This document shows positions 15,298 through 24,631 of a stretch of 64,000 bases of DNA, in pieces; the first letter of the stretch is position 1, and each line of letters begins with the position of its first letter. Source of the DNA: Oscillospiraceae bacterium (lineage in GTDB: Bacteria; Bacillota; Clostridia; Oscillospirales; Ruminococcaceae); the NCBI GenBank assembly GCA_016298065.1, contig JAEDDN010000002.1, forward strand, positions 175,968 to 239,967, in the 5' to 3' direction. The translations under genes and the position numbers were made by a program. Below the pieces are notes generated by a model, which saw only the letters and a list, made by a program, of their open reading frames with translations, did not search any database and was not told where the DNA came from.

Positions 15298-16362
15298 TTA
15301 TAAGCAGATATCTTTATATCTTTGTGCTGCCTTTAAGATATTTTGCTTACATTTTTCCGAAAGAGATTTTGGCTCTATGACAGTTACATTTGTTGAAAAC
15401 TGCATAGCCCACAGCATCATATCGCCCTCTGCAACGTTTACCGTAACAGTTATAGTATCCTCGGTCTCATCGCTGAAAGATATATCTGTTCCAAAGTAAT
15501 CAATAATATCGTTTATTATGTACTTATCTGCAATAAACTTTGTCCTGACTGCTTTGTCGGTAAACATAAAAATATGCTCGTGTATATACTTTGAAAGGTC
15601 AAAGCCTTTTTTCATTCCCTCAAGTTCGGTGATGGGTTTTATTTTTGTGTCAAGCAACTGAATATCCGAAATCCTATCAAGCCTATAGTTTGATAAATTA
15701 TCATATTTATCATAGTTGCAGACAAGATAATATCTGCCGTTTGTCGCCGCAATCTGATAAGGGTTTATAATATATTCCCTAACCTCGCCGTCCTTATTTT
15801 TGCGGTGGTGGAGCTTTTTGTCAAGTCCGTATTCGTCATAGTGGAATTTCACCTGTTTGCCCTTGCTGATTGCCTCGTCAAGAATATCTATAGTATAAAA
15901 AAGTGCATTTACCATAGTTTTTATATTATCTATAGCGGCAACATGCTTCATACGGGATTTAAAATACACATTGGATAAGCCCTCTAATTTATCAATAAGC
16001 CTTTTTCTGTCGCCTTTTGGAATATGATTTGAAAATATAATCGAATCAATCAGAAGTCTAAGCTCTGAGTTATCAAACTCACGCTCAATATAGAAATTTG
16101 TGAGTATACTGTTATCTTCATATTCCCCCGTTTTCTTGTTGAGAGTTTTTCTGGGCGTTTCGCTGTATTCAATAGGATAGCCGAAATCAATTAAATCCAT
16201 AAGATTGCGTTTTACCGATTTTCTTTCTACCGTCATCGAATACTCGCTTTCAAGCTTATTTTGAATATCCTTTTGCGACATAGTGTGCTCTGCGTCGGTA
16301 TACTTATTAAGAATATCAAGAATATTTATAATAATTAACTTTTTTGGCAGTATGTTATACAT
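15298..16362 (-). CDS. WYL-domain transcriptional regulator
   Basis: 354 residues. The N-terminal ~75 residues form a winged helix (MSQKDIQNKLESEYSMTVERKSVKRNLMDL), followed by the WYL core around residues 180-235 (EYIINPYQIAATNGRYYLVCNYDKYDNLSNYRLDRI) and a WCX-like C-terminal domain (about 255-350). WYL proteins sense ligands, possibly nucleic-acid-derived, and regulate diverse genes including some CRISPR and phage-defence loci. This one converges with sigG (18 bases between the stops) and is 2 kb from the cas genes, so a link to CRISPR is possible but unproven. Confidence 0.85.
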   Translation of the reverse strand: MYNILPKKLIIINILDILNKYTDAEHTMSQKDIQNKLESEYSMTVERKSVKRNLMDLIDFGYPIEYSETPRKTLNKKTGEYEDNSILTNFYIEREFDNSELRLLIDSIIFSNHIPKGDRKRLIDKLEGLSNVYFKSRMKHVAAIDNIKTMVNALFYTIDILDEAISKGKQVKFHYDEYGLDKKLHHRKNKDGEVREYIINPYQIAATNGRYYLVCNYDKYDNLSNYRLDRISDIQLLDTKIKPITELEGMKKGFDLSKYIHEHIFMFTDKAVRTKFIADKYIINDIIDYFGTDISFSDETEDTITVTVNVAEGDMMLWAMQFSTNVTVIEPKSLSEKCKQNILKAAQRYKDICL

Positions 16363-16544
16363 AAAATCACCTCGTAAATATTATATATCCTATGCTTTGA
16401 TATTACAATGACCTATGGGATAATTTTGTCGCATACATCTTGGGGTAACATAAAATACAAAGTATTATATAACTCAGTTTCTTCTTTACTACAATATATC
16501 ATCGGCTATGGTATAAAAACAGACCACCAAAGCCCTATATACAT

Positions 16545-16575
16545 AAAAAATCCACCGACTAATCGGTGGATTTTT
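16545..16575 (-). terminator. terminator of the aminotransferase gene
   Basis: Perfect stem AAATCCACCGA/TCGGTGGATTT with U-tracts on both sides, immediately after the stop codon; it could act in both directions. Confidence 0.8.
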
Positions 16576-16593
16576 AATACTTATTTATTATTT

Positions 16594-17874
16594 TTATGCC
16601 GTCAGCTTTTCCAAGCTTGCAAGTTTAACGCATACGCACATAAGCTCTATAGCAGTCTCAAGCTCATCTATAGTAGGCATTGTCGGCGCAATTCTTATGT
16701 TTTTATCATACGGATCTTTACCGTAAGGATATGTAGCGCCCGCAGGAGTAAAGTTTACACCTGCTCCCTTACAAAGCTCAACGGTTCTCTTGGCACAGCC
16801 CTCAAGAGTATCAAGTGAAATAAAATATCCGCCCTCGGGTGAATTAAAGCTTGCAATATTAAGTGGCTTTAATCTTTTATCGAGTATCCCCAGCACCTTT
16901 TCAAACTTAGGCTTTAATATTTCCTTATGCTTTTGCATATGAGCATTAACTCCGTTTATATCGCCGAAGTATTTTATGTGTCTCAACTGATTTATCTTAT
17001 CGTAGCCGATAGTCTGAACGGAAATTTGCTTAAGCAAAAAGTCCATATTCTTTTTGGAAGCGGCAAAAGCGGCTATTCCCGAACCTGCGATACTAATCTT
17101 TGAGGTAGACGCAAACATAAATGCCATATCTTCAGTGCCTGCTTTTTTACATTCGCTCATAAGATTAAGCGGTGTTTTAGGCGTATCTGTCAGGTGGTGT
17201 ATGCAATAAGCGTTATCCCAAAAAATCTTAAAGTCAGGCGCTTTAGGTTTTAGATTTGCAAAACGCTTTACTGTTTCGTCGGAATATGTAATGCCCTGCG
17301 GATTTGAGTAAACCGGCACGCACCATATACCCTTTATCGTATCGTCTTCGGCAACAAGCTTTTCTACCATATCCATATCCGGACCTGTAGGCAACATAGG
17401 TATGTTAATCATTTGCATACCGAAAAGCTCGCTTATTGCAAAATGTCTGTCGTATCCCGGAGCAGGACATAGCCATTTTATAGTTTCTTCCTTACCCCAT
17501 GCTCTTTTTGAATCGGCAAAGCCAAACTGCATTGCCCTTGCAATCATATCGTACATAAGGCTTAAGCTTGCATTACCGCCGACAAAAATTTCGTCGCTGT
17601 CAACGCCCAACATATCGGCAAATAATTTCTTTACCTCAGGCAAGCCGTCAACAATGCCGTAATTCATTATCTGCTCGGCGTTAGTATATTCGTAAATTTC
17701 CTTACTTGATAAAACGTCCAGTATCTGAGACGAAAGCTTTATCTGCTCAGCGCCGGGTTTTCCTCTGGAAATATCGAGCTTTAAATTCATATCTACATAG
17801 CGCTTATATTCCGCCGACACTTTGTTTTTTTCTTCGATTAACTGATTTGGAGTCATATCGAGATAAGAAAGCAT
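16594..17874 (-). CDS. PLP-dependent aminotransferase (Aminotran_MocR / aspartate aminotransferase-like)
   Basis: 426 residues from the ATG at 17874 (GGAGA six bases upstream; a longer frame start at 17922 is unsupported). The N-terminus MLSYLDMTPNQLIEEKN and LDISRGKPGAEQ are typical of the subgroup Ic aminotransferases (PF12897). The PLP lysine is in FASTSKISIAGSG, and GGYFISLD and NIRIAPTMPTIDELE near the C-terminus complete the fold. Substrate is probably aspartate or alanine with 2-oxoglutarate, but this cannot be told from sequence. Its promoter (17980-18008) carries an 11-bp inverted repeat over the -10 box. Confidence 0.88.
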   Translation of the reverse strand: MLSYLDMTPNQLIEEKNKVSAEYKRYVDMNLKLDISRGKPGAEQIKLSSQILDVLSSKEIYEYTNAEQIMNYGIVDGLPEVKKLFADMLGVDSDEIFVGGNASLSLMYDMIARAMQFGFADSKRAWGKEETIKWLCPAPGYDRHFAISELFGMQMINIPMLPTGPDMDMVEKLVAEDDTIKGIWCVPVYSNPQGITYSDETVKRFANLKPKAPDFKIFWDNAYCIHHLTDTPKTPLNLMSECKKAGTEDMAFMFASTSKISIAGSGIAAFAASKKNMDFLLKQISVQTIGYDKINQLRHIKYFGDINGVNAHMQKHKEILKPKFEKVLGILDKRLKPLNIASFNSPEGGYFISLDTLEGCAKRTVELCKGAGVNFTPAGATYPYGKDPYDKNIRIAPTMPTIDELETAIELMCVCVKLASLEKLTA

Positions 17875-17968
17875 AAAAATTCTCCATTCTGTCTTAAGAC
17901 AAGTAAACGTTTTTGTTATCATTTAATTAAAAAACCAAACTATTATTATTTTACTACATCGACATTTT

Positions 17969-18008
17969 TTTTGCAAGATATTATATCAAATCTTGCAAAA
18001 AATCTCAA
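17969..18008 (-). promoter_or_regulatory. promoter with 11-bp palindromic operator for the aminotransferase gene
   Basis: On the minus strand TTGAGA (18003-18008), 17 bases, TATAAT (17980-17985). A perfect inverted repeat, TTTTGCAAGAT (17969-17979) and ATCTTGCAAAA (17990-18000), brackets the -10 box, the expected placement of a repressor site. A second 9-bp palindrome (AACTTTTAT/ATAAAAGTT) lies upstream at 18031-18051. The rest of the 391-base gap 17875-18265 is AT-rich and holds the gdhA terminator. Confidence 0.6.
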
Positions 18009-18215
18009 ACAAAAATTATATCCTTTAAAAAACTTTTATTGTATAAAAGTTATACCTATACCTTTATACTCTTGTTTTATCTGTAATTTACAGGTTTTTT
18101 AAGGCTTTATCCTATCACTTTCAAATGCATAATTTAAAGACAGTAAAATTCTTTTAGCATATATTATGCTTTATAATTAAGTGAGGTTAAAAACTAAAAC
18201 ATATAGACAAAAATA

Positions 18216-18246
18216 AAAGGTACGGCTAATTTTAGCCGTACCTTTA
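18216..18246 (-). terminator. gdhA terminator
   Basis: Perfect 14-base arms AAAGGTACGGCTAA/TTAGCCGTACCTTT with a U-rich 3' side, 20 bases after the gdhA stop. Confidence 0.85.
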
Positions 18247-18265
18247 ATAAATAATAATTTAAGTA

Positions 18266-19597
18266 TTATACGCCTTGTGCGAGCATAGCGTCAACAACTT
18301 TTTCAAAGCCTGCAATGTTAGCGCCCAATACATAGTTGCCCTTAGCGTTGTAACGCTCAGCAGCATCAGACAATTTAGCAAAGATATTAACCATAATGTC
18401 TTTTAACTTAGCGTCAACTTCTTCAAATGTCCAGCTTAATCTTTCGCTGTTTTGTGACATTTCGAGAGCAGAAGTAGCAACACCGCCTGCGTTTGCAGCC
18501 TTACCCGGTGCAAACAATACGCCGTTTTCCTGGAAGTACTGTGTAGCCTCGATGGTTGTAGGCATATTAGCGCCCTCTGCTACAGCGATAACGCCGTTTG
18601 CAACGAGCATTTTAGCGTCTTCGATATCAAGTTCATTTTGTGTAGCGCAAGGTAATGCAACGTCACACTTAACGCTCCAGATACCCTTACCTTCTGTGTA
18701 TTTAGCATTTGGTCTGTATTTTGTGTATTCTGAAAGTCTTGCACGATTAACTTCTTTGATTTCCTTAACAGCCTTAAGGTCAATACCTTCAGCGTCGTAA
18801 ATCCAGCCTGTTGAATCGCTGAGTGCAACAACCTTACCGCCAAGCTGAGTAGCCTTTTCGGTAGCGTAAATAGCAACGTTACCTGCACCCGAAACAACAA
18901 CTGTTTTGCCCTGTAAGGTCTGACCGTTTTGCTTTAACATTTCGTCTGTGAAGTAAAGCAAACCGTAACCTGTAGCTTCTGTTCTTGCGAGTGAACCGCC
19001 GTAGGATAAGCCCTTACCTGTCAATACGCCTTCATAAAGGCCTGTGATTCTCTTGTATTGACCGTATAAGAAGCCGATTTCACGACCGCCGACACCGATA
19101 TCGCCTGCAGGAACGTCAACGTCTGCGCCGATATGTCTGTAAAGCTCTGTCATAAAGCTCTTACAGAATGCCATAACTTCTCTGTCTGACTTACCTTTAG
19201 GATCAAAGTCAGAACCACCTTTACCGCCGCCTATCGGCAAGCCTGTGAGTGAGTTTTTGAATATTTGCTCAAAGCCCAAGAATTTGATAATGCCTAAGTT
19301 TACATTGTCACGGAAACGCAAACCGCCTTTGTAAGGACCGATAGAGTTGTTAAACTGTACACGGTAGCCTGTGTTTACCTGAATGTTACCGTTATCGTCA
19401 ACCCACGGTACTCTGAACTTAATTTGTCTGTCCGGCTCTACCAATCTTTCAAGTACAGCTTCTTTTCTGTATTTTTCTTCATTTGCTTCAACAACAACTC
19501 TTAAAGATTCCAAAACTTCTTTAACAGCTTGGTGAAACTCAGGTTCGCTTGGATTTTTAGCGATTACCTTTTCGATTACCTCATCAACATAAGACAT
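18266..19597 (-). CDS. gdhA: NADP-type glutamate dehydrogenase
   Basis: 443 residues from the ATG at 19597, eight bases after GGAGG. The substrate-binding segment GPYKGGLRFRDNVNLGIIKFLGFEQIFKNSL, catalytic lysine K126 in PIGGGKGGSDFDPKGKSD and PAGDIGVGGREIGFLYGQYK are all present; the nucleotide motif VVSGAGNVAIYATEKA sits around residue 235. This is the hexameric ~445-residue bacterial form that assimilates ammonium into 2-oxoglutarate. The promoter is a consensus SigA promoter, indicating high expression. It is a single-gene unit with its own terminator. Confidence 0.97.
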   Translation of the reverse strand: MSYVDEVIEKVIAKNPSEPEFHQAVKEVLESLRVVVEANEEKYRKEAVLERLVEPDRQIKFRVPWVDDNGNIQVNTGYRVQFNNSIGPYKGGLRFRDNVNLGIIKFLGFEQIFKNSLTGLPIGGGKGGSDFDPKGKSDREVMAFCKSFMTELYRHIGADVDVPAGDIGVGGREIGFLYGQYKRITGLYEGVLTGKGLSYGGSLARTEATGYGLLYFTDEMLKQNGQTLQGKTVVVSGAGNVAIYATEKATQLGGKVVALSDSTGWIYDAEGIDLKAVKEIKEVNRARLSEYTKYRPNAKYTEGKGIWSVKCDVALPCATQNELDIEDAKMLVANGVIAVAEGANMPTTIEATQYFQENGVLFAPGKAANAGGVATSALEMSQNSERLSWTFEEVDAKLKDIMVNIFAKLSDAAERYNAKGNYVLGANIAGFEKVVDAMLAQGV

Positions 19598-19662
19598 AAT
19601 CAAATCCTCCTAATAATAACAAAATTTTAAGTATAAAGGTTCATACTCATACTTTAGTTAAT

Positions 19663-19691
19663 ATTATAACAATGTATTTTTGTGTTGTCAA
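19663..19691 (-). promoter_or_regulatory. strong consensus promoter of gdhA
   Basis: TTGACA (19686-19691), 17 bases, TATAAT (19663-19668) on the minus strand, a perfect match to SigA consensus, about 66 bases before the gdhA ATG. Confidence 0.85.
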
Positions 19692-19881
19692 CATAAAAAT
19701 GAAAGTTTTATTATTAAAACCTGCAAAAAAATATACTTTATTCTTATTTTTCTAAAATTTACGCCAAAAAAGCCTTTGACAATGAAAGTTTTAGATATAT
19801 TTGTCGCAAATTATCCGACTTATTTTAATACTTTAAAGAAATGAATTTTAAACGCCGATATTTATAAAAAACGTGTTTTTC

Positions 19882-19909
19882 TTGACTTTTCTTCATTTTA
19901 TATTATAAT
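19882..19909 (+). promoter_or_regulatory. promoter of the metG T-box operon
   Basis: TTGACT (19882-19887), 16 bases, TATAAT (19904-19909); transcription would begin near 19916, just before the T-box stem I. Confidence 0.7.
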
Positions 19910-19915
19910 AAAATT

Positions 19916-20212
19916 ACCATTTATTTTTAAAAGGCTATGAAGAGAATAGTAAGCTTTTTTTGACTTTACAGAGAACCCGTTTGCTGAGAAAGGGTATGTT
20001 CACAAACTGCCGAATATGGTCTCGGAGCTTCATACCGAAAGAAGTTTTTTCGATTAGGCTATGACGGATTCGCCCGTTACAGCGATAGAGTGTCGGTTTT
20101 TACTTGCACTTGACAAGGCGTGTGCCGTGAGGCGCAGGCGAATTAGGGTGGTAACACGAAGCTATGGCTCTCGTCCCTAAATTTAAAGTTTGGGGAGGAG
20201 AGCCTTTTTATT
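19916..20212 (+). promoter_or_regulatory. T-box riboswitch controlling metG
   Basis: The 14-base T-box core AGGGTGGTAACACG is at 20145-20158; the NCCA-pairing bulge is within it. Upstream is a large structured stem I region, and downstream a terminator stem (GGCTCTC with GGAGAGCC) followed by U residues at 20166-20212. AUG triplets occur in stem I, for example 20016-20018 in GAATATGGTC, a plausible methionine specifier. Uncharged tRNA-Met would stabilise the antiterminator and permit metG expression. The remaining upstream part of the gap holds only the two promoters. Confidence 0.9.
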
Positions 20213-20294
20213 TTGTTTTAAAAGCTTTTAATGCTTATAAAACACACGATAAACTGTCAATAATTTTAAAAATATATAAAACGGAGGATTTTAA

Positions 20295-22235
20295 ATGGAT
20301 AACAAATTTTATATAACAACTGCGATTGCATACGCTTCTCGCAAGCCTCATATAGGCAACTCTTACGAGATAGTTTTAACCGACGCTATCGCAAGATACA
20401 AAAGACTTAAAGGCTATGACGTATTCTTTTTAACGGGTACAGACGAGCACGGTCAAAAGATTGAGGATATCGCAAAGGAAAATAACATTTCGCCTAAAGA
20501 ATATGTAGACGATGTTGCTAATCAAATAAAAAACCTTTGGGATTTGATGGACTGCTCCTACGATAAGTTTATAAGAACAACCGACGACTATCACGAAGCG
20601 GTAGTTCAAAAGATATTTAAAAAGCTTTACGAAAAAGGCGACATTTACAAAAGCGAATACGAGGGTCTTTACTGTACGCCGTGTGAAAGCTTTTGGACCG
20701 AAACCCAGCTTGTTGACGGCTGTTGTCCCGACTGCGGACGTCCGGTAAAAAAGACTAAGGAAGAAGCTTATTTTTTCAGAATGAGCAAATATCAGGATAA
20801 ACTTGAAAAATACATTGAAGAAAACCCTGATTTCATTCAGCCCGAATCCAGAAAACGTGAAATGATAAACAATTTCATAAAGCCCGGGCTTCAGGACTTG
20901 TGTGTTTCAAGAACCTCGTTTAAATGGGGTATCCCCGTTGACTTTGATCCAAAGCACGTTATATACGTTTGGATTGACGCTCTTACAAACTATATTACCG
21001 CATTGGGCTACGACCCCGATGGCAGCAGCGAAACCTTTAAAAAATACTGGCCTGCCGATGTTCACGTTATAGGCAAGGATATTTTGCGTTTCCATACAAT
21101 TTACTGGCCTATTATGTTAATGGCGCTCGATGTTCCATTGCCGAAAAAGGTTTTCGGGCATCCGTGGCTGTTATTCGGCACCGATAAGATGAGTAAGTCA
21201 AGAGGCAACGTAATGTACGCCGACGATTTGGCAAGACATTTCGGCGTTGACGCTATGAGATACTATTTATTAAAGGAAATGCCCTTTGCTTCTGACGGAA
21301 GTATTACCTACGAAACCATTATAGCAAGATTTAATTCCGACCTTGCAAACACCTTAGGCAACCTTGTAAACCGCACCGTCGCTATGTCAAACAAATATTT
21401 TGACGGCAAGGTTTGCTCTACGGGAGCCTTTGAAGATATAGACAAAGAGCTTAAAGACGCCTGTGTAAACGGCGCTATGGAATACACTAAGCTTATGGAC
21501 GAATTAAAGGTAGCTGACGCACTTGAGGTTATTATGAGTATTGCAAGACGTGCAAACAAGTATATCGACGAAACTGCGCCTTGGGTTTTGGCTAAGGACG
21601 AAGCAAACCTTAACCGTTTAAGCGAAGTGCTTTATAACCTTCTTGAAAGTATCAGATTTATAAGCATACTTATAAGCCCGTTTATGCCAAAAACCTCTGA
21701 AAAAATATTTGAGCAGATTAACACCGATGTTACCGCCTTTAACAGCCTTAGCTCCTTCGGCGGTTTAAAGGAGGGCAAGGTAGGTACTGCTACAGCGCTT
21801 TTTGCACGCATAGACGAAGCTAAGAAGTTAGCGGAAATTGAAAAGGAAATAGAAGCTAACGTGAAAGCTACCAATGAGAAAAAGGATAGCGAAGTTGAGG
21901 GTGTCAGCATAATAGGCATCGAGGATTTCAGTAAGGTTGAGCTTAAGGTTGCCGAAATTTTAGTATGTGAACCGGTTAAAAAATCCGACAAGCTTTTGTG
22001 CCTAAAGCTTGATGACTCAAGCGGTGAGCCAAGACAGGTAGTATCGGGAATTGCGACTTGGTACTCCCCTGCCGACTTAATCGGTAAAAAGGTTATAGTT
22101 GTTTCAAATTTAAAGCCTGCTAAGTTAAGAGGCGTTGTCTCAAACGGTATGATTCTTGCCGCAGATTGTCCAAACGGCGACGTTAAGGTAATTGAAGTAA
22201 GTAAGGACATTCCTAACGGAAGCAAGATAAGATAG
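20295..22235 (+). CDS. metG: methionyl-tRNA synthetase
   Basis: 646 residues. HIGH motif variant PHIGNS near residue 15, four zinc-binding cysteines in CTPCESFW ... GCCPDCGRPV (about 126-150), KMSKS motif in TDKMSKSRGN near 297, an anticodon-binding helical domain, and a C-terminal EMAPII-type tRNA-binding/dimerisation domain (about 540-646, starting GIEDFSKVELKVAEIL). It charges tRNA-Met. It follows a T-box that is expected to sense tRNA-Met charging, and the tatD gene starts 10 bases after its stop. Confidence 0.98.
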   Translation: MDNKFYITTAIAYASRKPHIGNSYEIVLTDAIARYKRLKGYDVFFLTGTDEHGQKIEDIAKENNISPKEYVDDVANQIKNLWDLMDCSYDKFIRTTDDYHEAVVQKIFKKLYEKGDIYKSEYEGLYCTPCESFWTETQLVDGCCPDCGRPVKKTKEEAYFFRMSKYQDKLEKYIEENPDFIQPESRKREMINNFIKPGLQDLCVSRTSFKWGIPVDFDPKHVIYVWIDALTNYITALGYDPDGSSETFKKYWPADVHVIGKDILRFHTIYWPIMLMALDVPLPKKVFGHPWLLFGTDKMSKSRGNVMYADDLARHFGVDAMRYYLLKEMPFASDGSITYETIIARFNSDLANTLGNLVNRTVAMSNKYFDGKVCSTGAFEDIDKELKDACVNGAMEYTKLMDELKVADALEVIMSIARRANKYIDETAPWVLAKDEANLNRLSEVLYNLLESIRFISILISPFMPKTSEKIFEQINTDVTAFNSLSSFGGLKEGKVGTATALFARIDEAKKLAEIEKEIEANVKATNEKKDSEVEGVSIIGIEDFSKVELKVAEILVCEPVKKSDKLLCLKLDDSSGEPRQVVSGIATWYSPADLIGKKVIVVSNLKPAKLRGVVSNGMILAADCPNGDVKVIEVSKDIPNGSKIR

Positions 22236-22244
22236 GAAAAAACT

Positions 22245-23027
22245 ATGGAAGAATTAAATGTATCAAACATCTTTGATTCTCACGCACATTATGACAGCGA
22301 GCAGTTTGAAAGTGACCGCTTTGAAACTATTGAAAGCGTATTTAAAAAAGGTGTTGTCGGCATAATAAACGCTTCGAGCGATATGCAAAGTAACTTTGTG
22401 GGCTTAGAGCTTTCAAACAAATACGATAACATGTATTTTAGTACCGGCATACACCCGGAATGTGTAGCGGATTTAGAGGAAAATTACCTTGATGTTATAA
22501 GAAAGCTTGCTACCGAAAATAAAAAGGCTGTTGCTATCGGCGAGATAGGGCTTGATTATTATTGGGATAAAACCTATATGCAAAAGCAAAAAGAGGTTTT
22601 TGAAGCTCAGCTTATTTTAGCAAACGAGCTTAATATGCCTGTAATTATCCACTGCAGAGAAGCTACCGCCGATACGTTAAGCTTACTTAAAAAGCATAAG
22701 CCTAAAGGCGTTGTGCATTGTTTTTCGGGCTCAGGTGAGACTGCAAAGGAAATTTTAAAAATAGGTATGTATATAAGTTTTACGGGTGTACTCACCTTTT
22801 CAAATGCAAAAAAAGCGCTTAGCGCCCTAGAGGTTATCCCGACAGACAGACTTTTACTCGAAACAGACGCTCCTTATATGTCACCTGCTCCGTTTAGAGG
22901 TAAGCGCTGCAGCTCTGACTTAATTGCCTATACCGCCGCTAAAATGGCAAAGGTTAAGGGGCTTGAAACTCAAAAGATGATTGATATTGCCACCGAAAAT
23001 ACAAAAAGACTTTTTAATATAAAATAA
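22245..23027 (+). CDS. tatD: TatD-family metal-dependent DNase
   Basis: 260 residues. Metal ligands are visible in FDSHAHYDS near the N-terminus, GEIGLDYYW (about 98), PVIIHCREA (about 130), GVVHCFSGSGE (about 155) and LLETDAPYMSP (about 205). TatD (YcfH) proteins are 3'-5' exonucleases of DNA/RNA repair. The pairing metG-tatD is conserved in Firmicutes and the 9-base gap implies co-transcription under T-box control. Normal length. Confidence 0.95.
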   Translation: MEELNVSNIFDSHAHYDSEQFESDRFETIESVFKKGVVGIINASSDMQSNFVGLELSNKYDNMYFSTGIHPECVADLEENYLDVIRKLATENKKAVAIGEIGLDYYWDKTYMQKQKEVFEAQLILANELNMPVIIHCREATADTLSLLKKHKPKGVVHCFSGSGETAKEILKIGMYISFTGVLTFSNAKKALSALEVIPTDRLLLETDAPYMSPAPFRGKRCSSDLIAYTAAKMAKVKGLETQKMIDIATENTKRLFNIK

Positions 23028-23058
23028 TGTTTTATTTGGAAAATGGAGAATTTATAAT

Positions 23059-23940
23059 ATGTATACAACTCAACTTTTTAAGGAAAAGAAAATAGTATAT
23101 TCTCTCGAGGTTTTTCCTCCGAAAAAAAGCTCGTCGGTCGATACTATTTACAATACCCTTTCGGAAATACGCTATGTTCCGTGCGATTTTATAAGCGTTA
23201 CCTGTGGCGCAGGCGGAAGTGAAGCTCAAAAAAACAAAACCTGTGAAATAGCCTCGCTAATAAAATCCGAATACAAAAAAGAGCCTGTCGCTCACCTTAC
23301 CTGTGTAAACACCTCTAAGGATGAGCTTATAGTACAGCTTGAGGATTTAAAGAAAAACGGCATAGAAAATATACTTGCTTTAAGGGGCGACCGCAACCCC
23401 GATATAGAGCCTAAAAACGATTTTAAATATGCAAGTGAGCTTGTAGAGTTTATTAAGCTTAATTATCCCGAGTTTAACTTAATAGGCGCATGCTATCCCG
23501 AATATCACCAGGAAAGCGCTTCGCCCGAGCAGGATATTAAAAACCTAAAGCACAAGGTTGACGCAGGTGTTTCTCACCTTTTGTCCCAGCTTTTTTTCGA
23601 TAACGAGATTTTTTACCGCTTTGTCGAAAAAACTCAAAAGGCAGGTATCAACGTGCCTATTGAAGCAGGTATTATGCCTATCACCACAAAATCTCAAATT
23701 GAACATACCATAACAATGTGCGGTGCGAGCGTACCTGCTCGCCTTGCAAAGATGTTCAGCCGATATGCCGACAGTCCTATTGCTTTAAGAGACGCAGGTA
23801 TATACTACGCTACCGAGCAGATTATGGACTTAATCTCAAACGGTGTAAGGGGCATACACCTTTATACAATGAACAACGTAAGACTTGCCGAAAGAGTAAC
23901 AGACAACGTAAAAAACATTATTCTTTGTCACAATAGATAA
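23059..23940 (+). CDS. metF: methylenetetrahydrofolate reductase
   Basis: 293 residues. N-terminal SLEVFPPKK with the catalytic Glu, DFISVTCGAGGSE, LALRGDRNPD for FAD and folate binding, GACYPEYHQES and LLSQLFFDN are all MetF hallmarks. It reduces 5,10-methylene-THF to 5-methyl-THF, the methyl donor used by the MetH encoded two genes downstream. It lies in a run of plus-strand genes (metG-tatD-metF-activation domain-metH) with gaps of 3-31 bases, so methionine limitation sensed by the T-box may raise the whole set. Confidence 0.97.
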   Translation: MYTTQLFKEKKIVYSLEVFPPKKSSSVDTIYNTLSEIRYVPCDFISVTCGAGGSEAQKNKTCEIASLIKSEYKKEPVAHLTCVNTSKDELIVQLEDLKKNGIENILALRGDRNPDIEPKNDFKYASELVEFIKLNYPEFNLIGACYPEYHQESASPEQDIKNLKHKVDAGVSHLLSQLFFDNEIFYRFVEKTQKAGINVPIEAGIMPITTKSQIEHTITMCGASVPARLAKMFSRYADSPIALRDAGIYYATEQIMDLISNGVRGIHLYTMNNVRLAERVTDNVKNIILCHNR

Positions 23941-23959
23941 GCTTAAAACGGGTGAAATT

Positions 23960-24628
23960 ATGCAACAGATATTATCCGATATAGACCGAGACGAAGTTTT
24001 AAGATATTTAGGCTATAAGGGAAGCGAAATATCAGTGGAGCTTAATAATACTATCGACAGATGCATTACTGATGTATTAAATATCGCCGAGTGTAAATAT
24101 ATTTTTAAGTGTTTTGACATAAATAAAAAAGCTCAGGTTATAAATATTGCTTCAACCGAAGTGGATTTAAAGGGTAATGCTATAAGAAAGCTTCTTTGCG
24201 ACTGCGATAAGATTTATGTTATGTGCGTAACGATAGGGCTTAAAATCGAAAAGCTCATAAGGCAAAAAATGCTTTATGCGCCCGATGAAGCCGTTATAAT
24301 AGATAGCTGCGGCTCTGTTGCCGCCGAAAGCCTTGCCGAGTTTACTCAGTCGCTTATAGCTAAGGAATGTAACGATAAGGGGCTTTTTTTAACACGGCGT
24401 TTCAGCCCCGGCTATGCAGACCTTCCTATAGATACTCAGCACGACTTAATTACACTTATGGATAGCTATAAAAAAATAGGGCTTACCCTAACCGACTCTA
24501 TGATGATGACGCCTTGTAAATCCGTTACGGCGATTATCGGTGTTAGCAAGACTAAACAAGATACTACTCTTAATAAATGTAAAACGTGTGAAAACAGGCA
24601 TAACTGTGATTTCAAAAGAGGAGAATAA
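23960..24628 (+). CDS. stand-alone MetH reactivation (AdoMet-binding) domain protein
   Basis: 222 residues. The core, VTIGLKIEKLIRQKM ... DSCGSVAAESLAEF and RFSPGYADLPIDTQHDLITLM followed by SMMMTPCKSVTAIIGVS, matches the methionine synthase activation domain (PF02965), which binds AdoMet and supports reductive methylation of oxidised cob(II)alamin. In E. coli this is the C-terminal domain of MetH; here it is a separate gene three bases before a MetH that lacks it. Extra features: a C-terminal Cys group (CKTCENRHNC) that could bind a metal or cluster. Confidence 0.88.
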   Translation: MQQILSDIDRDEVLRYLGYKGSEISVELNNTIDRCITDVLNIAECKYIFKCFDINKKAQVINIASTEVDLKGNAIRKLLCDCDKIYVMCVTIGLKIEKLIRQKMLYAPDEAVIIDSCGSVAAESLAEFTQSLIAKECNDKGLFLTRRFSPGYADLPIDTQHDLITLMDSYKKIGLTLTDSMMMTPCKSVTAIIGVSKTKQDTTLNKCKTCENRHNCDFKRGE

Positions 24629-24631
24629 TAA

